Assembly (NCBI GenBank): GCA_945887955.1
Contig: CAMCZO010000018.1
Span: 1 to 37,889 of the forward strand
Source: Chitinophaga pinensis
GTDB taxonomy: Bacteria > Bacteroidota > Bacteroidia > B-17B0 > Aurantibacillaceae
Direction: 5' to 3'
DNA length: 37,889 bases
The translations under genes were made by a program, and so were the position numbers. Below, piece after piece: positions 7,334 to 15,649 of the stretch (its first letter is position 1; the number at the start of each line of letters is the position of its first letter). The notes beneath the pieces were generated by a model. That model made no database searches, was not told the DNA's origin, and saw only the letters and a program-made list of their open reading frames with translations.

Positions 7334-9043
7334 ATGTTACAAAGTCCATTACACGAAAATCATTTGTTGCGTTATTCAGTTGTTATTGAGGATAAGCCAA
7401 TGCTTAAACATGAGAAAACAGCAGAAATAAGTTTTTTTGATGAAAATAATAAACGGGTTAGCGTTATTAAATATTCGGTAGTTAATAAAGAAGAAATTTA
7501 TGATTTAATAGAAAAAGGTCAAGACATTAACTTAAATAATTCGTACATAAAAGATTTTTCTATTAATGAATATAGAGTAGATAAAGGATTAGATGATCAT
7601 GTGATAATTAAATTAAAAAATTTTTCAGCTAAAAAAGCTTTTTTTGATTGTGAAATTTCTACCGATTTTAGTTACACAGAATTTGAAGGAGAAAAAATAG
7701 TTTTTGAATCTGCTATTTTTGGTAATGGATATAATAATTTTTTAAGCGCTAATTTTGGTAACGGCGATGTTAATTTTAAGAAATCAAAATTTGGAAGTGG
7801 GAGTACAACTTTTCAATCTGTAAAATTTGGTGAAGGAAATATTAGTTTTAATAATACCAATTTTGGAACAGGTAACTTAAGTTTTGTTGATGTTGATTTT
7901 GGCAAAGGTGATGTGGATTTTAAATCGACTTATTTTGGTGATGGGAATGTAGATTTTAAATTTGCTCGTTTTTCGTCAGGTGATATTTCTTTTGAACGAG
8001 CTAGTTTTGGAAAAGGGAAGATTGATTTTAAAAATGCAGATTTTGGTGGAGGTAAAATAGATTTTAGAAGAGTTGATTTTAATGATGGAGATGTATTATT
8101 TGATGGTGTTGATTTTGGTGATGGTAAGGTAACATTTAGAAGTGCTAAATTTGGTCAAGGTCATAAATCTTTCGAACAATCAGATTTTGCTGATGGCGAA
8201 GTACAATTTGATTTAGTAGATTTTGGAAGCGGAACGGTAAGCTTTAATCATTCGAAGGTTTTTGAAATTTCTTTTAAAAGTTGTCCTTTAAATTGTTTTA
8301 TGGATTTACGGTTTAATAAATGCGAATTGCTTGATTTAAGCAATACAATTGTTCGAGATATTTTGGACATTATTCCTGAAACAGAAAAGGTTAAAATCAA
8401 AGAAATGAATTTAGTGGGAATGAGAATTTTGGGTCGAATTTTTATCGATTGGAGAGCTAACCAGGTATTTGATTTAATATATAATCAAAAAAACACATCT
8501 TTATTTCAAAAAGCAGAACAATTTAGAATTTTAAAAGAGAATTTTAGAAATAATGGCCAATATGAAGATGAAGATAATTCCTATGTAGAATTTAAAAGGT
8601 GCGAAGCTAAGGCTAATTTGAATAAAGATTCAAATAGTAAATTAAAAAGAATTTTTATAAAATATCCAACCTACTATTTTCAACAGTATATTTTTGATTT
8701 TGTTGGACGTTATGCTACTAATTCAACACGTGTTTTAGCAAACATGGTTGTTACCTTTTTTAGTTTTAGTGTCGTTTATTTTGTTTTTAGTGAATGGTTT
8801 AATGACATTGGTCATGTTGTTGCTGGAGGTTCAGAAACAATTGCATTAAATGATCATAGCATTAATATATTTGAATCTTTCGGTAACAGTCTATATTACA
8901 GTGGGATTACTTTTTTTACAATTGGTTACGGCGATTATTTTGCCTGGGGTATTTTAAAACCTATAGCAGTTTTTGAGGGCTTTTCGGGTGTTTTTTTAAT
9001 GAGTTATTTTACGGTGGCTTTTGTTAGAAAAATATTACGTTAG
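7334..9043 (+). CDS. Two-TM K+ channel with 12-residue beta-helix repeat domain
   Basis: 569 residues in three parts. Residues 1-116 are a unique N-terminal domain. Residues 117-308 are sixteen in-register 12-residue repeats F-G-x-G-x-x-x-F-x-x-[A/V/S/T]-x, with Phe at 117+12n and 124+12n for every unit. A helical linker (about 345-460) follows, then a minimal ion-channel pore: TM1 about 467-487, pore helix and selectivity filter TIGYGD (529-534), TM2 about 543-563. TIGYGD is the K+-channel signature. The repeats look like a pentapeptide-repeat variant (the F-x-x-A-x-F half has the spacing of a quadrilateral beta-helix) with a GxG insertion, so a rigid cytoplasmic beta-solenoid gating or sensing module is inferred. 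It is a single-gene unit; the ZIP transporter follows under its own promoter. Confidence 0.9.
   Translation: MLQSPLHENHLLRYSVVIEDKPMLKHEKTAEISFFDENNKRVSVIKYSVVNKEEIYDLIEKGQDINLNNSYIKDFSINEYRVDKGLDDHVIIKLKNFSAKKAFFDCEISTDFSYTEFEGEKIVFESAIFGNGYNNFLSANFGNGDVNFKKSKFGSGSTTFQSVKFGEGNISFNNTNFGTGNLSFVDVDFGKGDVDFKSTYFGDGNVDFKFARFSSGDISFERASFGKGKIDFKNADFGGGKIDFRRVDFNDGDVLFDGVDFGDGKVTFRSAKFGQGHKSFEQSDFADGEVQFDLVDFGSGTVSFNHSKVFEISFKSCPLNCFMDLRFNKCELLDLSNTIVRDILDIIPETEKVKIKEMNLVGMRILGRIFIDWRANQVFDLIYNQKNTSLFQKAEQFRILKENFRNNGQYEDEDNSYVEFKRCEAKANLNKDSNSKLKRIFIKYPTYYFQQYIFDFVGRYATNSTRVLANMVVTFFSFSVVYFVFSEWFNDIGHVVAGGSETIALNDHSINIFESFGNSLYYSGITFFTIGYGDYFAWGILKPIAVFEGFSGVFLMSYFTVAFVRKILR
7682..8257 (+). repeat. 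16 tandem 36-bp coding repeats (12-residue units)
   Basis: Within the channel gene, each 36-base unit encodes F-G-x-G-x-x-x-F-x-x-small-x. The DNA of the units differs at many third positions, so the array is old and kept at protein level, not a recent slippage product. The register breaks only after residue 308, where the next Phe comes one residue late. Confidence 0.9.
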
Positions 9044-9074
9044 TTTTTTATTATTATTACTTCATGAAATTTAT

Positions 9075-9105
9075 TTTGTGATTAAATTGATAATCATTAC
9101 TTTTA
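9075..9105 (+). promoter_or_regulatory. Promoter of the ZIP gene with operator-like GATAATCATT
   Basis: TTTG (9075-9078), a 19-base spacer and TACTTTTA (9098-9105, 7 of 8 to TAnnTTTG). The spacer holds GATAATCATTA (9089-9099), which matches one side of the classical Fur box and is nearly palindromic. Its place over the promoter of a metal transporter suggests metal-responsive repression. The promoter is seen; the regulator is inferred. Confidence 0.45.
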
Positions 9106-9118
9106 AAAAAACATATTT

Positions 9119-10147
9119 ATGAAAAAAGTATTTTTAGCCCTTTTATTTGCCACTGCTTCTATAATTTTAGCTTATTTTTCTTTACAAGATACAGATATTA
9201 CAAAAGAATTTTTGCATCCAACTGCAAAATATGCTTTATGGGCTTTTCTTATAGGGGCTCTTGTAACAATTTCTCTTCCATTAGGAGCCATTGCTGGTTT
9301 AGTTTTTAAACCAAATGCAAAAATTACAGCTATTTTTACTGCTTTTGGTGCAGGAGCATTATTAGCTGCTTTGAGTGTAGAATTAATTGCTCCAACTGTT
9401 GAAGAAATAATTGGTCACAGCAATAGCCCTACAGGTATGGCACATGATCATATGCATGCCATTACAACAATGGGCGCACTCATTATTGGTTGTATTGCTG
9501 GTGGTTTTTTATTTTATACGCTCGATGAATTAATTAATAGTAGAGGTGGGTTTTTAAGAAAAGTGGGTTCCACCATATCTCACATCATAATTAATAAAAA
9601 GGATTCATCTGTTATCGACGAAAAACAAATTGACCTTGCTCAAAAAAAAGGTGCAGAAACCCATGGAGGAGCTCCGATGGCGATATGGTTAGGTTTACTT
9701 ATTGATGGGATTCCAGAAAGTTTTGTTATTGGCGCAGGTTTTTTAGCATTATTAGCTGCTAAATTAGCTATACCCGGAACTGACCCCTCTTTTACTGAAG
9801 TGCTCCCTTATACTTTAATTGCAGGTTTGTTTCTTTCAAATTTTCCTGAGGCTTTGTCAGCAAGTATGGGTATGAAAAAATCAGGAATGAGTACTACAAA
9901 AATATTACTTATGTGGATGTCTTTAGTCCTGATTATAGCAATTGGGGCTTTGATAGGTTATTATATTGGGTCTTCTATCCCTCATGTAATTGAAATTGGT
10001 ATTGAAGGTTTAGCTGCTGGAGCAATGTTAACTATGATAGCACAAACAATGATACCTGAAGCTGTTCATTTAGGTGGAGCCAGAGTTGTTGGTTTAAGCA
10101 CACTTATTGGCTATTTAAGTGCTGTTGCTTTTAAACTCTTAGAGTAA
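9119..10147 (+). CDS. ZIP-family metal transporter
   Basis: A 342-residue polytopic membrane protein of the ZIP (ZupT/gufA-like) family that imports or exports divalent metals such as Zn2+, Fe2+ or Mn2+. ZIP metal-site motifs are visible: LLIDGIPESFVIG (about 194-206) and LSNFPEALSAS (239-249), the counterparts of HNxPEG and the TM5 motif, plus MIPEAVH in the next-to-last helix. A His-rich loop (HDHMH, 109-113) precedes a membrane pair. There are about eight hydrophobic segments. The insertion with the TLDELINSRGG stretch makes it longer than ZupT (about 260). The operator-like GATAATCATT upstream fits metal control. Substrate cannot be decided from sequence. Confidence 0.85.
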   Translation: MKKVFLALLFATASIILAYFSLQDTDITKEFLHPTAKYALWAFLIGALVTISLPLGAIAGLVFKPNAKITAIFTAFGAGALLAALSVELIAPTVEEIIGHSNSPTGMAHDHMHAITTMGALIIGCIAGGFLFYTLDELINSRGGFLRKVGSTISHIIINKKDSSVIDEKQIDLAQKKGAETHGGAPMAIWLGLLIDGIPESFVIGAGFLALLAAKLAIPGTDPSFTEVLPYTLIAGLFLSNFPEALSASMGMKKSGMSTTKILLMWMSLVLIIAIGALIGYYIGSSIPHVIEIGIEGLAAGAMLTMIAQTMIPEAVHLGGARVVGLSTLIGYLSAVAFKLLE

Positions 10148-10265
10148 TCTTTTTTATTATTTTATAAAAACTTAAATTATAATTTGAAGCAGTATCTTCA
10201 GAAAATAATTTTGTTTGAAAAGAAGATCGTATTACAGATTTATTTAAAAAAACTTGAAGATTCGA

Positions 10266-10285
10266 TATTGATTACCTAATCAATA
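10266..10285 (-). terminator. Short hairpin between convergent ZIP and E2 genes
   Basis: TATTGATTA (10266-10274) and TAATCAATA (10277-10285) form a perfect inverted repeat, three bases after the stop codon of the E2 gene. No T run follows on the minus strand, so intrinsic termination is uncertain. Confidence 0.35.
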
Positions 10286-10288
10286 ATT

Positions 10289-11620
10289 TTAAACCAATTT
10301 ATTTAAATCCCAATTTTCCAAGTAATCTGCTACGCGCCTTAAAAAGCTTCCTCCTAATGAGCCATCTACAACTCGGTGATCGTAACTCAAAGAAAGATAC
10401 ATGAATTGACGAACTCCAATGGTATCGCCTTGAGGTGTTTCAATAACTGCCGGTTTCTTTTTTATACTTCCCACAGCTAAAATTGCAACTTGTGGTTGCA
10501 AAATAATAGGAGTACCCATTAAATTTCCAAAACTACCAACGTTGGTAAGTGTAAATGTACCCCCTTGAATTTCGTCGGGAAGTAGTTTGTTTTTCCTTGC
10601 TCTATTAGCTAAATCATTTACTGATTTTGTAATGCCTAATAAATTTTTTTGATCTGCATTCTTAATCACCGGAACAATCAAATTTCCGCTAGGCAATGCA
10701 GCAGCCATGCCTATATTTATATTTTTACGAATAATAATTTTAGTTCCACTATTATCAACGGAAACATTTATCATAGGAAAATCTTTGATAGCTTTTGCTA
10801 CAGCTTCTATAAAAATGGGTGTAAAGGTTAATTTCTCTCCATCACGTTTTTCGAATTCCTTTTTTGCTTTATCTCTCCAAAGAACCAGGTTTGTTACATC
10901 AGCCTCTACATATGAAGTAACGTGAGGCGCCACATGTTTACTCATCACCATATTTTCGGCAATAATTTTTCGCATCCGGTCCATTTCTATTACTTCATCT
11001 TCTGCTCCAACAGAAACAGCAGGGCGATTTATAGTAAAGTTATTTTGGCTTGAATTTAATGATGAGGTAGTATTGTTTTCAGATTTTGTTGTGATGGAAG
11101 ATGGTTTATTTCGATTGGGTAAATAATTTAAAATATCGGCTTTTGTTACTCTACCATCTTGACCAGAGCCCATAATCTCGTCTAATTCGGTAATTGATAT
11201 CCCTTCTTCTTTAGCTATACTTTTTACTAAGGGAGAATAAAACTTATCAGAATTTTTATAATTGTTTTGTAATTTTTCAGTAATTATAGAATTGGATATG
11301 TTTATTTCAGGAGTTAAAACTGGTTTCGCTGAATTATCAATATGAGTAGGAGAAACTATAGAATGAACGACTGATTTTTCATCACTACTAATAATTCCAA
11401 TTATAGAACCTACTTGAACAACATCCCCTTCTTTAAATAAACATTTAATTAAAATCCCTTCAAATGGGGATGGTATTTCGCTATCTACTTTATCTGTGGC
11501 AATTTCTAAAACGGTTTCATCTAGTTTAATGCTATCGCCTTCCTTTTTAGTCCATTTAATAATTGTAGCTTCTGCAACACTTTCGCCCATTTTGGGCATA
11601 ATCAAATCAAAATTAGCCAT
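10289..11620 (-). CDS. 2-oxo acid dehydrogenase E2 (dihydrolipoyl acyltransferase)
   Basis: 443 residues with the standard E2 layout. Lipoyl domain 1-75 has the swinging-arm Lys44 in ATDKVDSEIP. A Ser/Asn-rich linker leads to the E3/E1-binding domain (about 127-166, SPLVKSIAKEEGI...GSGQDGRVTKADIL). The catalytic domain ends in SLSYDHRVVDGSLGG (His about 415, Asp about 419). The single lipoyl domain with DKVDSE, rather than DKAT, is common in branched-chain or general 2-oxoacid E2s of Bacteroidota, so the substrate may be branched-chain 2-oxo acids rather than pyruvate. It is monocistronic: no E1 gene is adjacent, and an E3 (lpdA) lies 21 kb away at 33024. Confidence 0.9.
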   Translation of the reverse strand: MANFDLIMPKMGESVAEATIIKWTKKEGDSIKLDETVLEIATDKVDSEIPSPFEGILIKCLFKEGDVVQVGSIIGIISSDEKSVVHSIVSPTHIDNSAKPVLTPEINISNSIITEKLQNNYKNSDKFYSPLVKSIAKEEGISITELDEIMGSGQDGRVTKADILNYLPNRNKPSSITTKSENNTTSSLNSSQNNFTINRPAVSVGAEDEVIEMDRMRKIIAENMVMSKHVAPHVTSYVEADVTNLVLWRDKAKKEFEKRDGEKLTFTPIFIEAVAKAIKDFPMINVSVDNSGTKIIIRKNINIGMAAALPSGNLIVPVIKNADQKNLLGITKSVNDLANRARKNKLLPDEIQGGTFTLTNVGSFGNLMGTPIILQPQVAILAVGSIKKKPAVIETPQGDTIGVRQFMYLSLSYDHRVVDGSLGGSFLRRVADYLENWDLNKLV

Positions 11621-11642
11621 TAGATCATCTTTTAAACAATTA

Positions 11643-11674
11643 CAAAAATAGGTTTCTAAATAAGAAAAGCCAAT
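11643..11674 (-). promoter_or_regulatory. Promoter of the E2 gene
   Basis: On the minus strand: ATTG (11671-11674), a 20-base spacer, TATTTTTG (11643-11650, exact TAnnTTTG), 22 bases before the ATG. A good match to the Bacteroidota housekeeping promoter. Confidence 0.6.
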
Positions 11675-11737
11675 TTTTTATTTCATTATTTTTAATTATT
11701 TAGGTGTAATTTAAGTCTTTTTTTTGTTTTCAAACAC

Positions 11738-12955
11738 TTAAAAATCCAGATAAAACAAATACTTTTTTCTAATTTTTTTAAATGTTTCAATGTCGTTTTG
11801 CCAACTTTTACGAATTTCTTCCTCAGTTACATTATTTTTTATTTGTTCTTTTAATATTGAATTTCCTGCATGATAATTAAAATTGTCATTAAAAAAATCA
11901 AATTGATTTAAATCTAAATATAGTTTTTTTATCCATATTAAATTTAATTTCCTAGGGTGTGAGATGATGTATGTGTCTTTTCGTAAATCTAATCCAAAAC
12001 AAATTTGATTTAAGTATTTAGGTTGTTGCGAAATTATACTGGCTTTAGGGCTAAAGCTAAAAAAACTATTACTGTATTTTGGATGACCTACAACTTGAAA
12101 TGGGAAACTGGTTCCACGACCAAGACTAATAATTGTTCCTTCGAAAAGACCTAAACTCGGATAGAGAATTACTGCATGTGAATTAGGGATATTAGGCGAT
12201 GGTTTTATCGGAAGTTCATAACTAGCTGAGCGATCGTAATTTATTAAATTTACAATACTCAAATTACATTTTACTTGATTTTTTAACCATCCTTCTGAGT
12301 TTGCCATTTGTGCATATTCTCCACAAGTCATGCCATAAACAATTGGTACATGATGTAAACCCAAAAAACTTTTAAAATTATTTTCTAAAACTGGCCCATC
12401 AATATAAAATCCGTTTGGATTGGGTCTATCTAAAACAATAAATTCTTTATTATTTTCGGCACAGGCTTCCATGGCATAACACATGGTCGAGATATAGGTA
12501 TAAAACCTTACTCCAACGTCTTGAATGTCATAAATTAATACATCAATATTTTTTAATTGTTTTTTTGTTGGCTTTTTATTTGAACCATAAAGAGATATAA
12601 TTCGTAAACCTGTTTTAGAATCAATGTTGCTTTTTACTTTTTCTCCCGCTTCGGAATTACTTCTAAATCCATGCTCCGGGCCAAATATTACTTTTATATT
12701 TACATTAAGTTTGATTAAAGTATCTACAATGCTAATATTTCCAATAACTCCGGTAATATTAGTAATAATGCCAACCCGTTTGTTTTTTAATTTTGGGATG
12801 TATTTATCAAATTGCTGCGCACCAATAATTACAGATGTTATTGGCTTTATTTTTATATTTGAATTTTGAGAAAAAATAAATTGAGTTAAAAAGATTAAAG
12901 CTCCAACTAAGTAAATCGATATGGTATTAGTATTTTTGTGTTTAATTAATTTCAT
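11738..12955 (-). CDS. namZ: Exo-beta-N-acetylmuramidase NamZ (DUF1343)
   Basis: A DUF1343 protein; the family includes NamZ, which cleaves terminal N-acetylmuramic acid from peptidoglycan fragments in wall recycling. Family motifs: RVGIITNITGVIGN, VKVIFGPEHGFRSN, DVLIYDIQDVGVRFYTYIST, FIVLDRPNPNGFYIDGPVLE and the C-terminal HAGNSIL. An N-terminal hydrophobic segment (about residues 12-30, ending FSQN) is a signal peptide, so it acts in the periplasm. I start it at ATG 12953-12955 (405 residues, MKLIKHKN). An in-frame ATG at 13004-13006 adds 17 residues, but these spoil the signal peptide and lie across the promoter at 12981-13012. It diverges from the LolC-type gene with only three bases between start codons. 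Confidence 0.9.
   Translation of the reverse strand: MKLIKHKNTNTISIYLVGALIFLTQFIFSQNSNIKIKPITSVIIGAQQFDKYIPKLKNKRVGIITNITGVIGNISIVDTLIKLNVNIKVIFGPEHGFRSNSEAGEKVKSNIDSKTGLRIISLYGSNKKPTKKQLKNIDVLIYDIQDVGVRFYTYISTMCYAMEACAENNKEFIVLDRPNPNGFYIDGPVLENNFKSFLGLHHVPIVYGMTCGEYAQMANSEGWLKNQVKCNLSIVNLINYDRSASYELPIKPSPNIPNSHAVILYPSLGLFEGTIISLGRGTSFPFQVVGHPKYSNSFFSFSPKASIISQQPKYLNQICFGLDLRKDTYIISHPRKLNLIWIKKLYLDLNQFDFFNDNFNYHAGNSILKEQIKNNVTEEEIRKSWQNDIETFKKIRKKYLFYLDF
12931..12938 (+). promoter_or_regulatory. -7 box for the LolC/E-type gene
   Basis: TATTTTTG, 20 bases before the TTG start, inside the 5' coding end of namZ. No -33 match. Confidence 0.4.
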
Positions 12956-12958
12956 ATT

Positions 12959-14227
12959 TTGAATATAGAAAAATTTATAGCAAATAGAATTTCTCATTCT
13001 GATCAAAACAAAGGTAACATCTCAAAGCCGATTGTAAAAATAGGAATTATTGGAATTACAATTGGCATGTCGGTTATGTTATTAACCGTTAGTATTGTTT
13101 TGGGCTTTAAAAAAGAAATCATTTCTAAAATTACTGGTTTAACTACACATATAGTAATTACTAATTTAAATATAAATTCTAGCAACGAACCTGAACCAAT
13201 TAGTATAAACTCCAATAGTTTAATTGCTTTAAAAAAAATGATTGGTGTTAAGCACCTCCAGGTTACCGCATATAAAAATGGCATTTTAAAAACCAATACG
13301 GAAAATGAAGGTGTTATTTTAAAAGGAGTGGGAGCAGAGTATGATTTTACATTTTTAAAATCTCATTTGATAATGGGTAAAATCCCTAATTTTTCTTCGG
13401 TCGACGTGAGTAAAGAGGTTTTAATAAGCAAAGCTTTAGCAGATAAGTTGAATTTAAAGTTGAATGAAAAAATGCTGGTTTATTTTATTTCTCAACATCA
13501 ACTATATGATAGTGTTTTAAATGACTCTATTACTAAATTCGAACAACGTTCACGTAAACTCAGTATTTGCGGCATTTTTAAAACTAATTTCGCCGATTTT
13601 GATGATAAATTATCTTTAGTTGATATTCGTCAAATACAACGGATTAATTATTGGCAAGATAATCAGGTAGGTAGTTATGAAATTACATTAAATAATTTCG
13701 AAAATCTAAATGATATGGCAGAAAAAATAACGGAGGTTTGTGGTTATAATTTTAAAGTGCTTACAGTTAAAGAATTATATTCTAATATTTTTATTTGGTT
13801 AGATAAACTAGATATTAATGGAGTTATTATTGTGGTATTGATGATTTTAGTTGCCACTATAAATATGATTACTGCTTTACTAATTTTGATTTTAGAAAGA
13901 ACCGCCATGGTCGGTTTAATAAAGTCTTTTGGAATGAGTAACGTAAGCGTAAGAAAAATATTTTTATGGATAAGCTTTAAATTAATTGGGAAAGGACTAC
14001 TTTGGGGTAATTTAATTGGTTTAGCCTTTTGTCTTATTCAAAAAGAATTTCAATTTGTAAAATTAAATAGCGACACTTATTATGTAGATTTTGTAGCCAT
14101 TCATATTAACTGGCTTTATGTATTATATTTAAATATGGGTACATTTTTTATTTGTTCAATCATGTTATTATTACCTACATTAATTATTACAAAATTAACC
14201 CCAATTAAAACTTTAAAATTTGATTAA
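12959..14227 (+). CDS. FtsX-type ABC permease, LolC/LolE-like
   Basis: A 422-residue permease: N-terminal membrane helix (about 23-45, KPIVKIGIIGITIGMSVML) after the family sequence IEKFIANRIS, a large periplasmic MacB-like domain, then three membrane helices with FtsX-domain features (VVLMILVATINMITALLILILERTAMVGLIKSFGM). This is the form Bacteroidota use for lipoprotein release from the inner membrane (LolCE); the ATPase LolD is not nearby. The start codon is TTG at 12959-12961, fixed by the conserved N-terminal sequence and an upstream -7 box. Its start lies three bases from that of the divergent namZ. A general MacB-type exporter role is the alternative. Confidence 0.85.
   Translation: MNIEKFIANRISHSDQNKGNISKPIVKIGIIGITIGMSVMLLTVSIVLGFKKEIISKITGLTTHIVITNLNINSSNEPEPISINSNSLIALKKMIGVKHLQVTAYKNGILKTNTENEGVILKGVGAEYDFTFLKSHLIMGKIPNFSSVDVSKEVLISKALADKLNLKLNEKMLVYFISQHQLYDSVLNDSITKFEQRSRKLSICGIFKTNFADFDDKLSLVDIRQIQRINYWQDNQVGSYEITLNNFENLNDMAEKITEVCGYNFKVLTVKELYSNIFIWLDKLDINGVIIVVLMILVATINMITALLILILERTAMVGLIKSFGMSNVSVRKIFLWISFKLIGKGLLWGNLIGLAFCLIQKEFQFVKLNSDTYYVDFVAIHINWLYVLYLNMGTFFICSIMLLLPTLIITKLTPIKTLKFD
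12981..13012 (-). promoter_or_regulatory. Promoter of namZ inside the LolC/E-type gene
   Basis: Minus strand: TTTG (13009-13012), a 20-base spacer, TCTATTTG (12981-12988, 7 of 8). Transcription would start near 12974, about 20 bases before the ATG at 12955. This supports the shorter NamZ start. Confidence 0.5.
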
Positions 14228-14237
14228 CCAATTTAAA

Positions 14238-15119
14238 TTAATACCCAAAATTCTTTAATCGAGTATCATTGCTTCTCCAGTCTTTATCTACTTTTACAAA
14301 CAGCTCTAAATATATTTGTTTTTTAAAAAATACTTCCATGTCTTTTCTAGATTGAATTCCAACTCGCTTAAGTGCAGTGCCTTTGTCGCCAATTATAATT
14401 CCTTTTTGGCTATCCCGTTCAACTAAGATGTCTACTTGAATTTTAATGATTTTTTCTTCATCTGAAAACGAATTTACTACTACTTCAACGCTATATGGAA
14501 TTTCTTTTTTATAATTTAATAATATTTTTTCGCGAACAATTTCACTCACAAAAAAACGTTCAGATTTATCTGTAAATTCTTCTTTACTATAAAAAGCATT
14601 ACCCTTGGGAAGTAACTCAATAATTCGGCCCATTATTTTATCAATATTAAATTTTTCGAGTGCTGATATAGCCATCATTTCAGCATTTGGTAATTTTTCA
14701 CGCCATAAAATGAGTTTTTCTTCGAGCTGAGCTTGTGTAGCAATATCAATTTTATTAATGAGTAATAAAATAGGAGTTTTAGTTTTTTGAAGTTTATTTA
14801 AATAAGAATCTTCTAATTGTATGTCTTCAAAAACATCTGTAATTAGTAAAAAAACGTCGGCATCAGTAAATGCATTAATTACAAAATGCATCATTTTTTC
14901 TTGTAATTTATAAACAGGTTTTATTATACCAGGCGTATCACTAAATACAATTTGATAATTTTTGTCGCTAACAATACCCATAATTCTGTGACGAGTAGTT
15001 TGAGCTTTTGAGGTTATAATACTCAATCGCTCGCCTACCAATGCATTCATGAGAGTTGATTTGCCTACATTAGGGCAACCAATAATATTTACAAATCCAG
15101 CTTTGTGCTCTTTATCCAT
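14238..15119 (-). CDS. era: GTPase Era
   Basis: A GTPase that binds the 3' end of 16S rRNA through a KH domain and checks 30S maturation. G1 is GCPNVGKST, the switch region holds TTRHRIMG, G3 is DTPGI, G4 NKID and G5 SALEKFN. The C-terminal KH domain shows VGIQSRKDMEVFFKKQIYLE, with the usual GxxG region as IIGDKGTAL. I start at ATG 15117-15119 (293 residues, MDKEHKAGF). An upstream in-frame ATG at 15173 would add 18 atypical residues and run through the promoter at 15143-15174. It converges with the LolC-type gene (10-base gap) and diverges from tRNA-fMet. Confidence 0.95.
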   Translation of the reverse strand: MDKEHKAGFVNIIGCPNVGKSTLMNALVGERLSIITSKAQTTRHRIMGIVSDKNYQIVFSDTPGIIKPVYKLQEKMMHFVINAFTDADVFLLITDVFEDIQLEDSYLNKLQKTKTPILLLINKIDIATQAQLEEKLILWREKLPNAEMMAISALEKFNIDKIMGRIIELLPKGNAFYSKEEFTDKSERFFVSEIVREKILLNYKKEIPYSVEVVVNSFSDEEKIIKIQVDILVERDSQKGIIIGDKGTALKRVGIQSRKDMEVFFKKQIYLELFVKVDKDWRSNDTRLKNFGY

Positions 15120-15133
15120 CCTACTAATATTAA

Positions 15134-15165
15134 TTTGTTTTACAAAGAAACTAATTATATATTTG
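15134..15165 (+). promoter_or_regulatory. Promoter of tRNA-fMet
   Basis: TTTG (15134-15137), exactly 20 bases of spacer, TATATTTG (15158-15165): a full consensus match. The transcript would begin near 15171, about 34 bases before the mature tRNA. It overlaps the era promoter on the other strand. Confidence 0.65.
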
Positions 15166-15174
15166 CACTCCAAT
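15143..15174 (-). promoter_or_regulatory. Promoter of era
   Basis: Minus strand: ATTG (15171-15174), a 20-base spacer, TTTCTTTG (15143-15150, 7 of 8 to TAnnTTTG), 23 bases before the chosen ATG. It shares most of its bases with the tRNA-fMet promoter. Confidence 0.45.
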
Positions 15175-15204
15175 TAAATGCAACATATTTATTAAAAGAT
15201 ATAG

Positions 15205-15279
<75 letters not shown>

Positions 15280-15281
15280 AC

Positions 15282-15317
15282 AAAAACCCTTTAGCAAGGC
15301 TGAAGGGTTTTTATTTT
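15282..15317 (+). terminator. Terminator of tRNA-fMet
   Basis: AAAAACCCTT (15282-15291) pairs with AAGGGTTTTT (15303-15312) across an 11-base loop, and more T follows. It starts three bases after the tRNA CCA end. Confidence 0.8.
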
Positions 15318-15416
15318 GTGCCAAATCGCAAATTTGCTTTCGGCTTCAGATAAAAAACACAAAACCAAGCTTGTAGCAACAAATCTTTTTATTTACTAAA
15401 ACTAATTTCAAATCAG

Positions 15417-15575
15417 CTAATCCATCTCAGAATCTATTGTCTTAATTGTATCAACTGTTATTTTATCATCGTCGATTAATAAACTAAGTTCTGGATAATC
15501 TCCTCTGTTAAATTCTAAGCGTATTAAAAATCCAAAAAAATAACTAATTTTAGAAAATGAAAGTGTTCTAAGTAA
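15417..15575 (-). pseudogene. Possible 3' fragment of a lost gene
   Basis: A minus-strand frame between TAA (15576-15578) and TAG (15417-15419) runs 52 codons with no initial Met. The product looks protein-like (GFLIRLEFNRGDYPELSLL, then IDDDKITVDTIKTIDSEMD), with an acidic end and an ordinary residue mix. No family is recognised. It lies just after tRNA-fMet, where mobile elements often insert, and fits a stranded C-terminus whose 5' part was removed. It could also be chance. Confidence 0.3.
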
Positions 15576-15599
15576 TTAATCCTTAAAAGAACAGAATGT

Positions 15600-15630
15600 T
15601 TTGACGATAATCATTTGGATTATATATTTG
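15600..15630 (+). promoter_or_regulatory. Promoter of the DUF2231-like gene with GATAATCATT
   Basis: TTTG (15600-15603), exactly 19 bases, TATATTTG (15623-15630): a perfect consensus, 19 bases before the ATG. The spacer contains GATAATCATT, the same ten bases found in the ZIP promoter spacer. Confidence 0.6.
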
Positions 15631-15649
15631 ATTTTTAAAATACAAAAAT

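Noticed and set aside
7682..8257. CRISPR or recent tandem duplication
   Set aside because: The 36-base units differ at third positions and encode a regular protein repeat in an intact gene; there are no spacers.
15583..15600. Inverted AAACATTCTG similar to the island repeat core
   Set aside because: Only ten bases match, in reverse orientation and at a promoter edge; chance is likely in AT-rich DNA.
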